DNA of 64,000 nt, from positions 434,001-498,000 of the forward strand of contig JAKUDP010000008.1 of assembly GCA_022570795.1 (NCBI GenBank), written 5' to 3'. A program made the translations under genes and the position numbers. Below, piece after piece: positions 33,301 through 43,943 of this stretch. How positions within the stretch are numbered: position 1 is the stretch's first letter; each line of letters begins with the position of its first letter. The stretch is from Sphaerulina vaccinii (lineage: Eukaryota > Ascomycota > Dothideomycetes > Mycosphaerellales > Mycosphaerellaceae). The notes under the pieces were generated by a model, which did not search any database, had not been told where the DNA came from, and saw only the letters and a program-made list of their open reading frames with translations.

Positions 33301-36300
33301 CGCTTGAGGTCCCTCGGAGAACAGCGGCCGTTTGACACTGTTTCGCTAAGCTACATTCTGGCCCTGGTCTTCCTTGTGCTGGAGAATGGAGGCATTGATC
33401 GTGCTACGGCAGAAGACGCAGATGAGCAGATCATGCTTGCGATCGAGTTCATCTCTTTCCACACAGAAACTTGCGCAGACCCACGCCTGCCTCGCCAGGG
33501 ACTACTTACCACACTGATCAAGTCGCTGCAGAGATTTCCACAGCACTTCAAAGAGATCAAGGACTGCTTTACAGATCTGGCCCGCCACCTGTCTGCCAAC
33601 TTGAGCGAGGCCGAAACCGACACAGTAGTCAGAGGGACCATCGTGCCCGAGACCTCTGTTCGAAATGCTGTGCTGCAAGCAATCAGTGCTGAGCTGGAGC
33701 TCACGGATCGCGAGTTTTACGAGGAGATCTGGCTTGCATCGCATGATGACGATGAAGATAACGCTGCTACTGCGCATGAAATCTGGGAAGAGAACGAGCT
33801 CAAGGTCACTCCAAATGGCGCTGAGAAGTGCTTGCCGTACCTTGAGTCGAAAGACTCACAGCTTCGGCGTGCGGCCGCTCGCGCAGTCGCCGCTGCCACG
33901 CATCAGCACATTGGCACCTTTAACGATGTCTTGATCAGACTACAAGGCTCTTATGTCGAGGCCGCCAAGCCGAAGAAGCCTGAGTTGGACCGATATGGTA
34001 TGCCACTAAAGAAGGACATGAGTGATCCCTGGGAGCACCGACATGGGATTGCATTGGCATTCCGCGAGCTTGGTGCCATTTTCCCAGAAGATCAAATAGC
34101 GCCATTCCTAGCTTTCCTCATCGAGAGTGGTCCACTAAGCGATAAAAATGGTACTGTCCGAGACAGCATGGTTGATGCCGCGACTACTGTTGTCTCTACA
34201 CGCGGCAAGAGTCTTGTCGAGCCGCTCATGAAGCTCTGCGAGGACACACTGAGTGCTACTTCCAAGACAACTGAGCAGGACCTGGTCAATGAGGCCGTCG
34301 TCATTCTTTATGGTGCGCTGGCTCGCCACTTGCCACAAGGCGACGATCGCGTGCCAAAGGTTGTGAACCGACTGATATCGACACTCAGCACTCCTTCCGA
34401 GTCCGTGCAATACGCAGTTGCGCAGTGCTTGCCCCCACTCGTCCGAGCTTCGGCTGATCAGGCCAGCACATATCTGAAGCAGCTCATAGATGAGACTCTA
34501 CACTCCAAGAAGTACGCCGCTCGCCGTGGTGCTGCTTATGGACTTGCTGGAGTAATCAAAGGACGAGGAATCTCACTCATGAAAGAGACTCGCCTCCTGT
34601 CCACACTGCGCAGCGCAGCCGAGAACAAGAAAGACGTCAACGAGCGTCAAGGAGCCTACCTAGCCTACGAGCTCTTATCTCTGTTGCTCGGACGTATCTT
34701 CGAGCCGTATGTCATTCAAGTCGTGCCTCAGCTGCTCGGCGGATTCGGCGATGCGACTGCAGACGTGCGAGATGCCTGTCTCGATGCCTCCAAGACCTGC
34801 TTCGCAAGCCTCAGCTCATATGGTGTCAAGCAAGTACTGCCACAACTCCTCGAAGGCCTCGATGAACAAGCCTGGAGAAGTAAGAAGGGTGCCTGCGACT
34901 CCCTTGGTGCTATGGCATACCTTGATGCCAACCAGTTGGCAGTCAGCCTGCCAGAGATCATCCCTCCGCTTACAGAAGTCTTGAATGACAGTCACAAGGA
35001 AGTGCGACTCGCTGCCAACCGCAGCTTACAGCGCTTCGGAGAGGTCATTGAGAATCCCGAGATCAAGGGCCAGGTCAGCATCCTGCTCAAGGCACTCAGT
35101 GACCCTACAGAGTATACTGATGATGCTCTCGACGCACTGATCAAGATTAACTTCCTGCATTTCATCGATGCACCTTCACTTGCGCTTGTTGTGCGTATCC
35201 TGGAACGTGGACTGGGCGACAGGTCTGGTACCAAGCGCAAAGCCGCACAGATCATTGGCAGTCTGGCACATCTTACAGAACGTAAAGATCTTCTCGTGCA
35301 TTTGCCTCTCCTGGTTGCTGGCTTGCGCATGGCTGTGGTAGATCCTGTGCCGACAACACGTGCAACGGCATCGAAAGCTTTGGGTTCGACGATCGAAAAG
35401 CTCGGCGAGGATGCTCTGCCAGATCTCATCCCAAGCTTGATGACCACACTCAAGTCCGACACTGGCGCAGGCGATCGTCTTGGTTCCGCACAAGCTCTCA
35501 GTGAGGTTCTCGCAGGTCTTGGTACGAGCCGTCTCGAGGAGACCTTGCCAACAATCTTACAGAATGTCGCAAGCACGAAAGCTTCTGTGCGTGAGGGCTT
35601 CATGTCACTGTTCATCTTCTTGCCCGCATGTTTCGGTCAGAGCTTTGCGAACTATCTCGCACGTATCATTCCACCCATTCTGGCTGGACTTGCGGACGAT
35701 GTGGAATCGATCAGAGAAACAGCCCTGCGTGCCGGACGTTTACTCGTCAAGAATTTCGCAAGCAAGTCTGTTGACCTACTTTTGCCTGAGCTCGAGCGTG
35801 GTCTTGCTGACGACAGCTATCGCATTCGTCTCAGCTCTGTCGAGCTCATCGGAGACTTGCTGTTCAATCTCACTGGTATCAGTGGCAAGACTGAGGCCGA
35901 GGATCTGGACGAGGGCGCGAACGAGGCAGGAGCTAACCTGTTGGAAGTGCTCGGCGAGGAGAAGCGCAACAGGGTGCTTGCAGCGCTCTACATTTGTCGC
36001 ATGGATACCTCAGGTCTGGTCCGCACATCAGCTATGAACGTTTGGAAGGCACTGGTGTCATCACCACGTGTGCTCAAGGACCTCATTCCGATACTCACCC
36101 AACTTCTGGTCAAGCGTTTGGCCAGCTCAAATCAAGAGCAAAAGGTCATTGGTGGCAATGCGCTTGGGGAACTTATCAGAAAGGCTGGAGATGGCGTACT
36201 GTCGCAGCTCTTACCGACACTCGAAGAGCACTTGCAGACCTCATCGAGCGTGGATTCTCGAACTGGTATCTGTATAGCCTTGCGCGAGCTTGTCGCTGCA

Positions 36301-38567
36301 TCCACACAGGAGTCGCTAGAAGATCACCAGCAGAGAGTGATATCCGTCATGCGCATTGCTTTGGTCGATACAGATGAAGATGTCAGAGATGCTGCGGCTG
36401 AGGCGTTCGACTCGCTGCAGAAGCTGATGGGCAAGAAAGCCATCGACCAGGTGCTACCATTCCTGCTGCAACTACTACGCACTGAAGGAGAGGCTGCCAA
36501 CGCTCTGTCGGGTCTGCTGACACTGCTCACGGACTCGACAAGGTCGAACATCATCTTGCCCAACTTACTGCCAACACTGATTGCGTCGCCGATCTCGTCG
36601 TTCAATGCACGTGCGCTTGCTTCTCTGGCTGAAGTGGCTAGCTCGGCTATGACACGAAAGCTGCCAAACATCCTCAACGCGCTTATGGACAACATCATCA
36701 CTTGCAAAGACGAAGAGCTCAAAGCTGAGCTGGACACTGCTTTCGACACTCTTATTTTGTCCGTCGATGAGTTCGATGGTCTCAACACTATGATGAGTGT
36801 CATGCTTGCACTCTCGAAGAACGATGATCACCGCAGACGTTGTTCCGCAGACATGCACTTCGCAGCATTCTTCGAGAACGCGGACGTAGACTTCTCACGC
36901 TACTACCCAGATGTCATTCGCGCCATGCTGATATCATTCGATGACAGCGATAGCGAAGTGGTAAAGGCCGCATGGACTGCGCTCAGCCAGCTCATGCAAC
37001 GCCTCAAGAAGGAAGAAATGGAGTCGCTCGTCAGCTCGACGCGACAGACGCTCAACCAAGTCGGCGTTGCAGGCCACGCACTTCCAGGCTTCTCCCTGCC
37101 AAAGGGTATCAATGCTATTCTGCCCATTTTCCTGCAAGGTCTCATGAATGGATCTGCGGAGCAGCGTATACAAGCTGCGCTTGGTCTGTCAGATCTCATA
37201 GACCGCACCAGCCCGGATGGCCTCAAGCCTTTCGTGACGCAGATTACTGGTCCACTGATTCGTGTGGTCTCCGAGCGCTCGGTCGAGCTCAAGGCAGCGA
37301 TCTTGCTCACCCTCAACAACTTGCTCGAGAAGATTCCAACTTTCTTGAAGCCCTTCTTGCCACAACTGCAGAGGACATTCGCAAAGTCACTTGCAGATCC
37401 TGGAAGCGAGGTTCTGCGTACCAGAGCTGCTCGTGCTCTTGGTACCCTCATCACTATGACACCAAGAATCGATCCTTTGATTGCTGAGCTCGTGACCGGA
37501 TCCAAGACTACTGATGCGGGCGTCAAGAATGCCATGCTCAAGGCATTGTACGAGGTGGTCAGCAAAGCCGGTGAGTAAAAGCAGTAGATAGAAGGCATGC
37601 ACTCGCTTCGGTGTCTCACTAAGCTCGCACTCACTCGGGTGCTGGTCTTGAGGACAGACATTGATTGAGACAGCCTGCTTTTTCAGAGATCTTTGCTAAC
37701 CCTTTACTTTTAGGTGCTAAGATGAGCGAAGTCTCACAGAACGCCATTCTAGGTCTAATCGACTCAGACTCCGGTGACGCAGACGACTCGCTGAACATCG
37801 CCTACGCCAAACTGCTCGGTGCCCTCATCGCAGTCATCCCAGCAGAAAACACTGTCGGTCTGATGAAAGCCCGAGTGCTCAACTACAACTTCACGCACTC
37901 CACCGTCCTCGCTCTCAACGCAGTACTAGTAGAGGCACCAGAACGCCTCACAAGCAGTCTCGACGAGATCACTCGAGAAGTTCTAGTCCGCGGCATTAAC
38001 CACACACAGCCATTCATCGCCGACAATGCGATCCTCGCAGCTGGCAAGTACATCCTCACTGAGACAGGCAACAAGAGCTTCGAAGGCACGAAACCTATCA
38101 TACAAGCACTTGCAGATGCTCTTCCACTCGGCAAACCAGTCGATACACGTCGTCTCGCACTCGTACTGATTCGCACTGTCGCGCGCGAGAACTCCGAACT
38201 CATTCGTCCACATCTCAATATCCTGGTCACGCCTATCTTCCGCAGTGTTCGAGATCCTGTCATTCCAGTCAAGTTATCTGCGGAAGCGGCTTTCTTACAG
38301 ATCTTTGACGTTGTGGAAGAGGAGAGCGCGGTGTTCGATAAGTACTTGGCTTCGAAAGACGGATCAGCACTGCCAGCGCAGGACAAGAGAAGTATGCAAG
38401 AGTACTTCAAGAGAATTGCTCTGAGACTGAGTGGACAGGCTAGAGAGCGGAAGGAGGCTGAAGGTGGTAGCGGAGGCTTGGGCTTGACGAGTGATGAGAA
38501 GGAGGATGAGAGGGAGGTCTGGAGTGTAGGCAAGGTCGATCTGGGAGAGGGTTTCAGTGATGAGTAG
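30309..38567 (+). CDS. GCN1: Translational activator GCN1 (about 2683 aa)
   Basis: Ribosome-bound HEAT-repeat scaffold that passes the uncharged-tRNA or collided-ribosome signal to the eIF2-alpha kinase Gcn2 in general amino-acid control. Exons are 30309-30453, 30518-37570 and 37714-38567. Splicing gives EKLVGGTFPVSQVPALLHTLLDTY at the first junction and SKAGAKMSEVSQ at the second, both in frame. The protein is helical repeats throughout. The eEF3-like middle is visible (WEHRHGIALAFRELG, RRGAAYGLAGVIKGRG, QGAYLAYELLSLLLGRIFEPY), with repeated D-V-R-[DE]-A motifs. The RWD-binding region follows this middle part. The length agrees with fungal Gcn1 (about 2670). The 143-bp second intron carries a CTAAC branch point. 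Very firm. Confidence 0.96.
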
Positions 38568-39608
38568 GTGTAAGAAAGACAGTCTGAAGTCCTCAAAGAG
38601 GCGAAGGTCGGCAGTGGTTAGGTACCATTCCGATGAATTTCTCTCTGCGAGGCAGAACACTCCAAGGCGCCACGAGTGCAGACAGCAGCAAATCGACCGA
38701 AATTCGAATCCAGAGATACTTGCTGCATCTCACCAACAGAGTATGTCCCACTCGCTGAGCAAAGCATCATCTAAGGGGCACGACCTTGAGGGTTGTGCGG
38801 TGTAGAAGTCAATAGCAAGAAAAGTACAGTTTCAATGTCAGTCCTCGCTGCATAAGCGGGTGTCAACATGCAGCAAGACAAACGAAGCTGAAGTGGCCTG
38901 ATTCTTCAGGATGATGGTTCTCCAGTAACTACATAGTGCTGCTGCATTGGGACCTCATGTTCGTGCCTCGGGCCCAGAGAGAACTAACAAGAAGGAAAAG
39001 ACGTACAGTATAGTATCAGGGATGGCTCTCTCCTACGATGAGAGTGATTAGCAGTAGTAGAGGCCGAGGCAACGCCTCCAACATATTCGAAGACGCACTG
39101 ATGCCTCAGGACGTGAGGTCTGCATCCTTCCACAGTAGCTTATAGCTCAGCGCCGGCACGAGTCGTTTCCCTGCCGGCGCTACCGTAAGCTAAGGGACAT
39201 CGATGTCCCTTCGCAAGCATGTGAGGAGAAGCGTGCGGAAGAACAGCAGGGCCGATGACTGACGTGACGCACACCACAGACTACCAGACGGCATGTGTAG
39301 GGATAGTGTTCCTGAAGGGGCTCTGTGGCAGTGCTATGCATCTAGCGAACGAATTGTGTCAATAGTAGCTGCTCAGACGCAGGTACCATTTGGCTTGCCC
39401 CAATCATCCATTTTGGCCTGATTTCTGGTCAACAATAATCAACGCATGATCCAGCCTGCATGAAATGCCTACACTCCGCAACATTTCGTCAAGCCAACTT
39501 ACATTTCGCTCTTCGTCCACCTTACAGATTGAGACACATTATACACTTTCAACATCGAAAGCAAGAAGCCAAAGCAGTCCGAGACGCAAGCAGAAGACAT
39601 TGATCAAG
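38568..39608. other. Intergenic with nested palindromes near 39136-39211
   Basis: About 1 kb with no supportable gene. The striking content is the hairpin-forming stretch described separately. From 39420 on the DNA becomes the CA-rich leader of the 74-aa gene. Confidence 0.5.
39136..39211. repeat. Nested inverted repeats plus a 20-bp perfect palindrome
   Basis: TAGCTTA (39136-39142) and AGCGCCGGC (39149-39157) are followed, after a 15-base spacer, by their reverse complements GCCGGCGCT (39173-39181) and TAAGCTA (39186-39192). A perfect 20-bp palindrome centred on ATCGAT occupies 39192-39211 and directly abuts the outer arm. The arms would give a GC-rich stem-loop in DNA or RNA. I cannot tell whether it is a structured RNA, a mobile-element footprint or a protein-binding site. 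Confidence 0.7.
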
Positions 39609-39884
39609 ATGGACTTGAACACGAGATTCGCCCTTGTATTTGGCATCCTAGCAGTCGCAGGGACCATTGCAACGCTATGGCTAGCCTATAACCATCATCA
39701 GCGTGAGTATCAATGCGTTCGATCACTCCACTACCTGTCCTGACGATGCCTAGGTCTTCCTATCACTAGTAGCTTAGACGTACTTCCTCGCTACCACAGC
39801 ACACCGCCAATACCTTCACGACGTGTCAGTCGCTTTCGACGCATCGAGGTCATGGAGCTGGAGACCATTGATGGACTGCTGTAA
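39609..39884 (+). CDS. Single-pass membrane microprotein (74 aa)
   Basis: Exons are 39609-39702 and 39754-39884; the 51-bp intron has a GTGAGT donor, CTGAC branch point and CCTAG acceptor, and splicing keeps the frame (NHHQ-R-LPITSSLDVLPRY). The N-terminus is one hydrophobic helix (FALVFGILAVAGTIATLWLAY). After it comes a short soluble tail, polar and arginine-rich (SRRVSRFRRIEVMELE), ending IDGLL. I do not recognise a family. Supporting evidence is the good intron, the clear membrane segment and a long AC-rich leader. It would be missed by length-filtered annotation. Confidence 0.62.
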
Positions 39885-40226
39885 GATCGGCACTTGGATC
39901 TTCGACGATGGAGAGCTGTGATCGTGAGGTCGCTGGGATGGTAGGAGGTCCGGGACATCAGCTCATGGCAAGTCATACAGCCATCTTTGCAGCCTTGACT
40001 CCGTCCAGACTCAACAGTCAAGCCATGTCATCTCCAGACTTGTCAACTCGCGACCACATGGACTGTCCAGAGAGAACTTGCGATGTGTGACTAGGTCCCG
40101 CAAGATTGGGTGGAAGTCGCTGGCCAAGTGTAAGTCTGTCCTATCAGTGTTAGCGGTGTTGTAATGGGGCACATCCATATCAGTGCTTGGTCAACTCTGT
40201 ATTGATATTGCAGGCAGTGGCCTATC
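39885..40226. other. Intergenic between convergent genes
   Basis: A 342-bp gap between the microprotein gene and the AP-1 beta gene; no further gene is supported. Confidence 0.5.
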
Positions 40227-42492
40227 TCAAAACAGTCCAAGCAAGTCTTCATTCGTCTTCTTCCCTCCACCATTGAATTGCGTCTGAGCTGGGGGCGGCT
40301 GATCGTCCATGCTCATGCCGGCGAAGTCATTCATTATGCCATTGCTGCCGCTACCATTAGTGTTCGGAGGCGCTGAATCGCCGCCAAGACCCATGAGATC
40401 CTCGAATCCGCCTCCCATAGTCGGCGATGTGATTGCAGGACTTGCAACTCGTTGCGGCGTGCCAGCCAAGCCTTCTAGACCGGAAGCACCAGCGCCAGGA
40501 GCTTTCTGCATTGACGCTGGTGCGGCACCATCGAAGTCGATATCGAGCAGATTCTCTGCGTTGGTCTGTCCTGCTGGGGCACTAGTGCCGGCAATGGCAG
40601 CTGATACTGCCGCAGCAGCGATGGGATTCTCCTTGGCATGCTGTTTGGCTTCCTCGATAGCCTCTTCTTGCAAGGCCGAGCTTCGTCCAGCACCAAGGAA
40701 GGCCTTTGGTGGCTTGTGGTATACTGATGCGAGGGTAGATAAGTTCGGTAGTAATTGTTCGAGCAACGGTGCGGGAAGCTTCGGTATTGTTGATGTGATC
40801 TGTGGTCGCTGTGCAAGAACAATGTTCTTGGCGATTTGTGGATCCGATGAGAGCAGACGCCAGTACACATAAGCTCTGTCGCGCACGTCCGGGTTATCGT
40901 TCTCTGATGTTGCTGCTTGTAAGACTTTCTGTACTAGCCCTTGTGCTTGATCTGGCTTCTTCAAGAAAAGCTTGACGACAGCAGTCAAGATTTGGAGTTG
41001 TGTCTAGATATTGTTAGCAGTGTTGTGACATGTTCTTCACAAGCGTGCTTACCTGTGTGAACTCTTCGTTGAATTCTTCCACAAAGCCTTCTAGGATGTC
41101 GCCAGCATTAGAGATCTTCTCGGCGTACTCGCCGACAATCCAGATCAAGCTGCCTCGCGCCTTGGGGTCATCTAAATCATCAATACATTGACATAATGTA
41201 GGAATGATGCCTTCGTATCCTGGGTACTTCCTGAAGATGTCCTTGATGACGACGATCACTTCTTGCACAACGTAGCCGACCTTGGTGTTGATGAGCTCGA
41301 GCAGCACATTGACGGCCTTCTCTGCACACTCTTCAATCTTGATCGCGACCTGTCCAATGGCACGAACTGCCTTCCGCACAAAGTCGACGTCCACTTCGAC
41401 AGCGTATTCCTTCAGTTCTGCGAGTAATTGGTCCACGTTGCTGGAGTTGGCTATTCGTACCATGACTTCCAGCTTCTGTAGTTTGAGGTATGGCGGGTCA
41501 TTGTATTTGCAGAAGAAGACTCGCATTTCCTTTTCGAGAAGACCAGGTTGTTTCTGTAGTAGCAGATCGATATTGCGTAATGCCACATATTGTACTTCAG
41601 GCTGACTTGAGATGAGCGTGACAAGGGGTGGCGACATCTTCTTGAGATACGTGGCATGTAGTGTTGTGTTCTCGATGTATTGCATGTGTAGGAAGACGGC
41701 TTTGACAGCTGCCAGGACAACAGACGGATTGACGTGCTGGAACTGTGGCACAACTCGTTCGCAGACATGCTCGGCCTCTTTTGTATCGTGGGGCTTATAA
41801 TTCGCCAATGTCTCCAGTATCGTGATTCTTCCCCATTCTGTGCACTCGTTTAGAGCGAGAAGCAGCTTTTTCAGAGTCTGTGCTGTCACTACCAGCGCAT
41901 TCGTTTCAGGAGCAGCTTCCGCAATTTCTGCCAGAGCAGTGACCGAATTGGCCACGACCATAGGGTTACTATCCGCAATCATCTCTTGCAGTGTCTCCAG
42001 GAAGCCGTTCTCAATGCACAAGCTCGGGTTGAGGTCAAAGAGCTTAGCCACACACAGCGCTGCTGTTTTCCGCACGTATGGTGACTCGTCCTTGAGTGTC
42101 TTTCGTAGTGGTTCCTCCATGTAATCGACCATCTTGTCCACTCTGATGCATCCCATCGTTCGTATTGCCAGTGCCCGCACGAGCGGATTAGGGTCTTCCG
42201 AGTCCTGGACGAATGTATTCACAGCCAGAATGCACAAGTCGGGATGGGACTTGGCATAGTTCATGAGATATAGGTAGACGAGCTTCTTCTGATCCAGGTC
42301 TGGCGTGGCGATGTTCTTCAGCACGTCGGGGAAAAGTGCTGACACGTCCTTGCCTAGAGTCATGGACATGATGGTCTTTTGTATTGACTCCTTTCGCTCC
42401 CAGGCATATTGCGAGACCAGTCCGGCTCGTAGCTCGAACGTCTCGCCTTTCCTGGCAGTTCCCAGCGCAGAGCGCAGACGATTTACCGCCAT
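40227..42492 (-). CDS. APL2: AP-1 adaptor complex beta subunit, beta-adaptin (738 aa)
   Basis: Large subunit of the clathrin adaptor AP-1, which sorts cargo between trans-Golgi and endosomes; the beta chain binds dileucine signals and clathrin. Exon 1 is 42492-41053, exon 2 is 41003-40227; the intron has GTAAGC donor and TCTAG acceptor in phase 0. The adaptin trunk is clear: ELRAGLVSQYAWERKESIQKTI, MTLGKDVSALFPDVLKNIAT, KLVYLYLMNYAKSHPDLCIL, DPNPLVRALAIRTMG. The hinge is Ala/Gly/Pro-rich and ends NEDLLGLF, a clathrin-box-like motif. There is no appendage (ear) domain, as is usual for fungal AP-1 beta. ATG 42492 (MAVNRLRSALG) fits relatives better than the upstream 13-residue extension. AP-2 beta is the alternative; trunk similarity and length favour AP-1. 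Confidence 0.93.
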
Positions 42493-42885
42493 GCTGCGCT
42501 GCGTCTGCCGTCGTTCGCGTGTGGTGGTCACTTGTTACGCGCCATACAAAGCCAGACCGCAAGTGGGAAGTGGGCTAGCTGCCTTATTGACGTGCCCCGG
42601 CCGAATTGGTCGTCGAACGCTGTATGTGTCCTCGAATAGGTTGCGCGGTCTATCGGGAATCGAGGAAGAGGGCGAATGGTCGTGAGGTCGTGTTGGGCGT
42701 TTATGGTGATGCCTGTTGTGTTTTGTGGTTAGTTGTTCGCTGGTAGAGCCAAATGTCATGCAGTTCAAGTCTGGGTCCAGCCCAAACCTTCCTTCTACGA
42801 TACGATCTACGGCCACTCCTTTTATACCAACATCACACAAAGAAACATCAAGCTTCATCGCCAACGGTCCTTCACGGTGCTTACG

Positions 42886-43095
42886 ATGGTAAGCTGATCT
42901 AGCCGATATGCTTGAGACGTGCTAACGTGGAAACAGCCATCGAACTTGCCTAATCTGAGGCGATTATTCGTCGAAGCACGAACGGAAGCAGAAGAAAGTG
43001 CCTACTCGCGCAATGCCTTTTACAATCTGGTGCTGTTCATGTCTTCCATAGCCGTCTTCAGCCTGGCTGCCCAAAGGATGAACAGCCAGCGATGA
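42886..43095 (+). CDS. Tiny single-pass membrane protein with intron directly after ATG (53 aa)
   Basis: The start codon (42886-42888) is immediately followed by a 48-bp intron (GTAAGC donor, GCTAAC branch, AACAG acceptor), and exon 2 (42937-43095) encodes the rest: PSNLPNLRRLFVEARTEAEE..., one hydrophobic helix (FYNLVLFMSSIAVFSLAAQ) and TGA. Intron directly after ATG is a known habit of very small fungal organelle-membrane subunits. Size and layout suggest an import-receptor accessory or an ER/mitochondrial small subunit, but I cannot name it. Divergent from the AP-1 beta gene with 393 bp between start codons. Confidence 0.66.
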
Positions 43096-43943
43096 AATCG
43101 ACTCAGGACTGGCGACCAGCGTCTGCCTAGGATCCAACCACCCATTTGACGTGGTGGTTTCGACTTGGGCTCCTCCTCCTCAAGCCTCCACCGCTATACA
43201 GTCTCGACGGAGCACGAATGCACTGGCGGTATCAGGTTGTGAATCTGCTGTAAGCACATGCTCTTCACAGCTTGTTGGCCTGTATAGCCAGGCATTAGGC
43301 ACTCCTGGAGACACTGTCATACAGCTGCCCAGCTCAGGGAGATAAGGCTTCCCACAGCACGACATATGCTTCGTCAGAGGCCACAGTATGTGCATCAGCG
43401 CCGGCATCAGCTCGCTCAATATCCGAGTCTAGCACACCGACAAGCAGAGTTTGCTCGAAGCCGAACTTCTCGAGCATTTCAGATCTAGATTGGCCTTCAA
43501 CGAGAAGCAATACTTGCAATACTTGCCAACCATTGCATGGCATTTTCGTGATGCGCCAAAACACCGATGCTAGCCGCCAATGAAGCTTTGATGATCCAAC
43601 AAAGAAGGAATTCTGGGGTACTTCCACGACACATTCCGGGAGGACAATGCTTCCGACGTTGCCAGTTGCAACAATAATATGGCCATACATCTCGCCATCA
43701 CGGACTCTACCGTACTATCTTCGAGTGCAGGGGTGTTTGACGAGTATTCCGCGATCTATAAGCAAAAAGAGGATCCAACAACCCGAAGGTTCGTCAAGCA
43801 AAACTCTATCAGCGCTAGTCGAAATGCAGGTCCCACCGAGCGAGAGCTCACCTCATCAACGCCTCTTGCGCCCTTAGATTGTACTTTGTTTGATTTCCAA
43901 TGTCACTTTTCGTCGACATCACCTCTGGAATTTATAATCCACG
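43096..43943. other. Intergenic; weak minus-strand open frame at 43334-43690
   Basis: No gene is firmly supported in this 848 bp. A 118-codon minus-strand frame (43690-43334) has protein-like composition (contains KFGFEQTLLVGVLDSDIE) but no motif, intron or neighbour support. The final 200 bp are the leader of the MFS gene. Confidence 0.35.

Noticed and set aside
30604..37578. GCN1 as a single-exon gene of this frame only
   Set aside because: It begins with GTG and lacks the conserved N- and C-terminal parts, which are added by well-formed introns on both sides.
36903..37661. Long minus-strand frames opposite GCN1 (also 34992-35615 and 37883-38596)
   Set aside because: Shadows of third-position codon bias in the GCN1 repeats.
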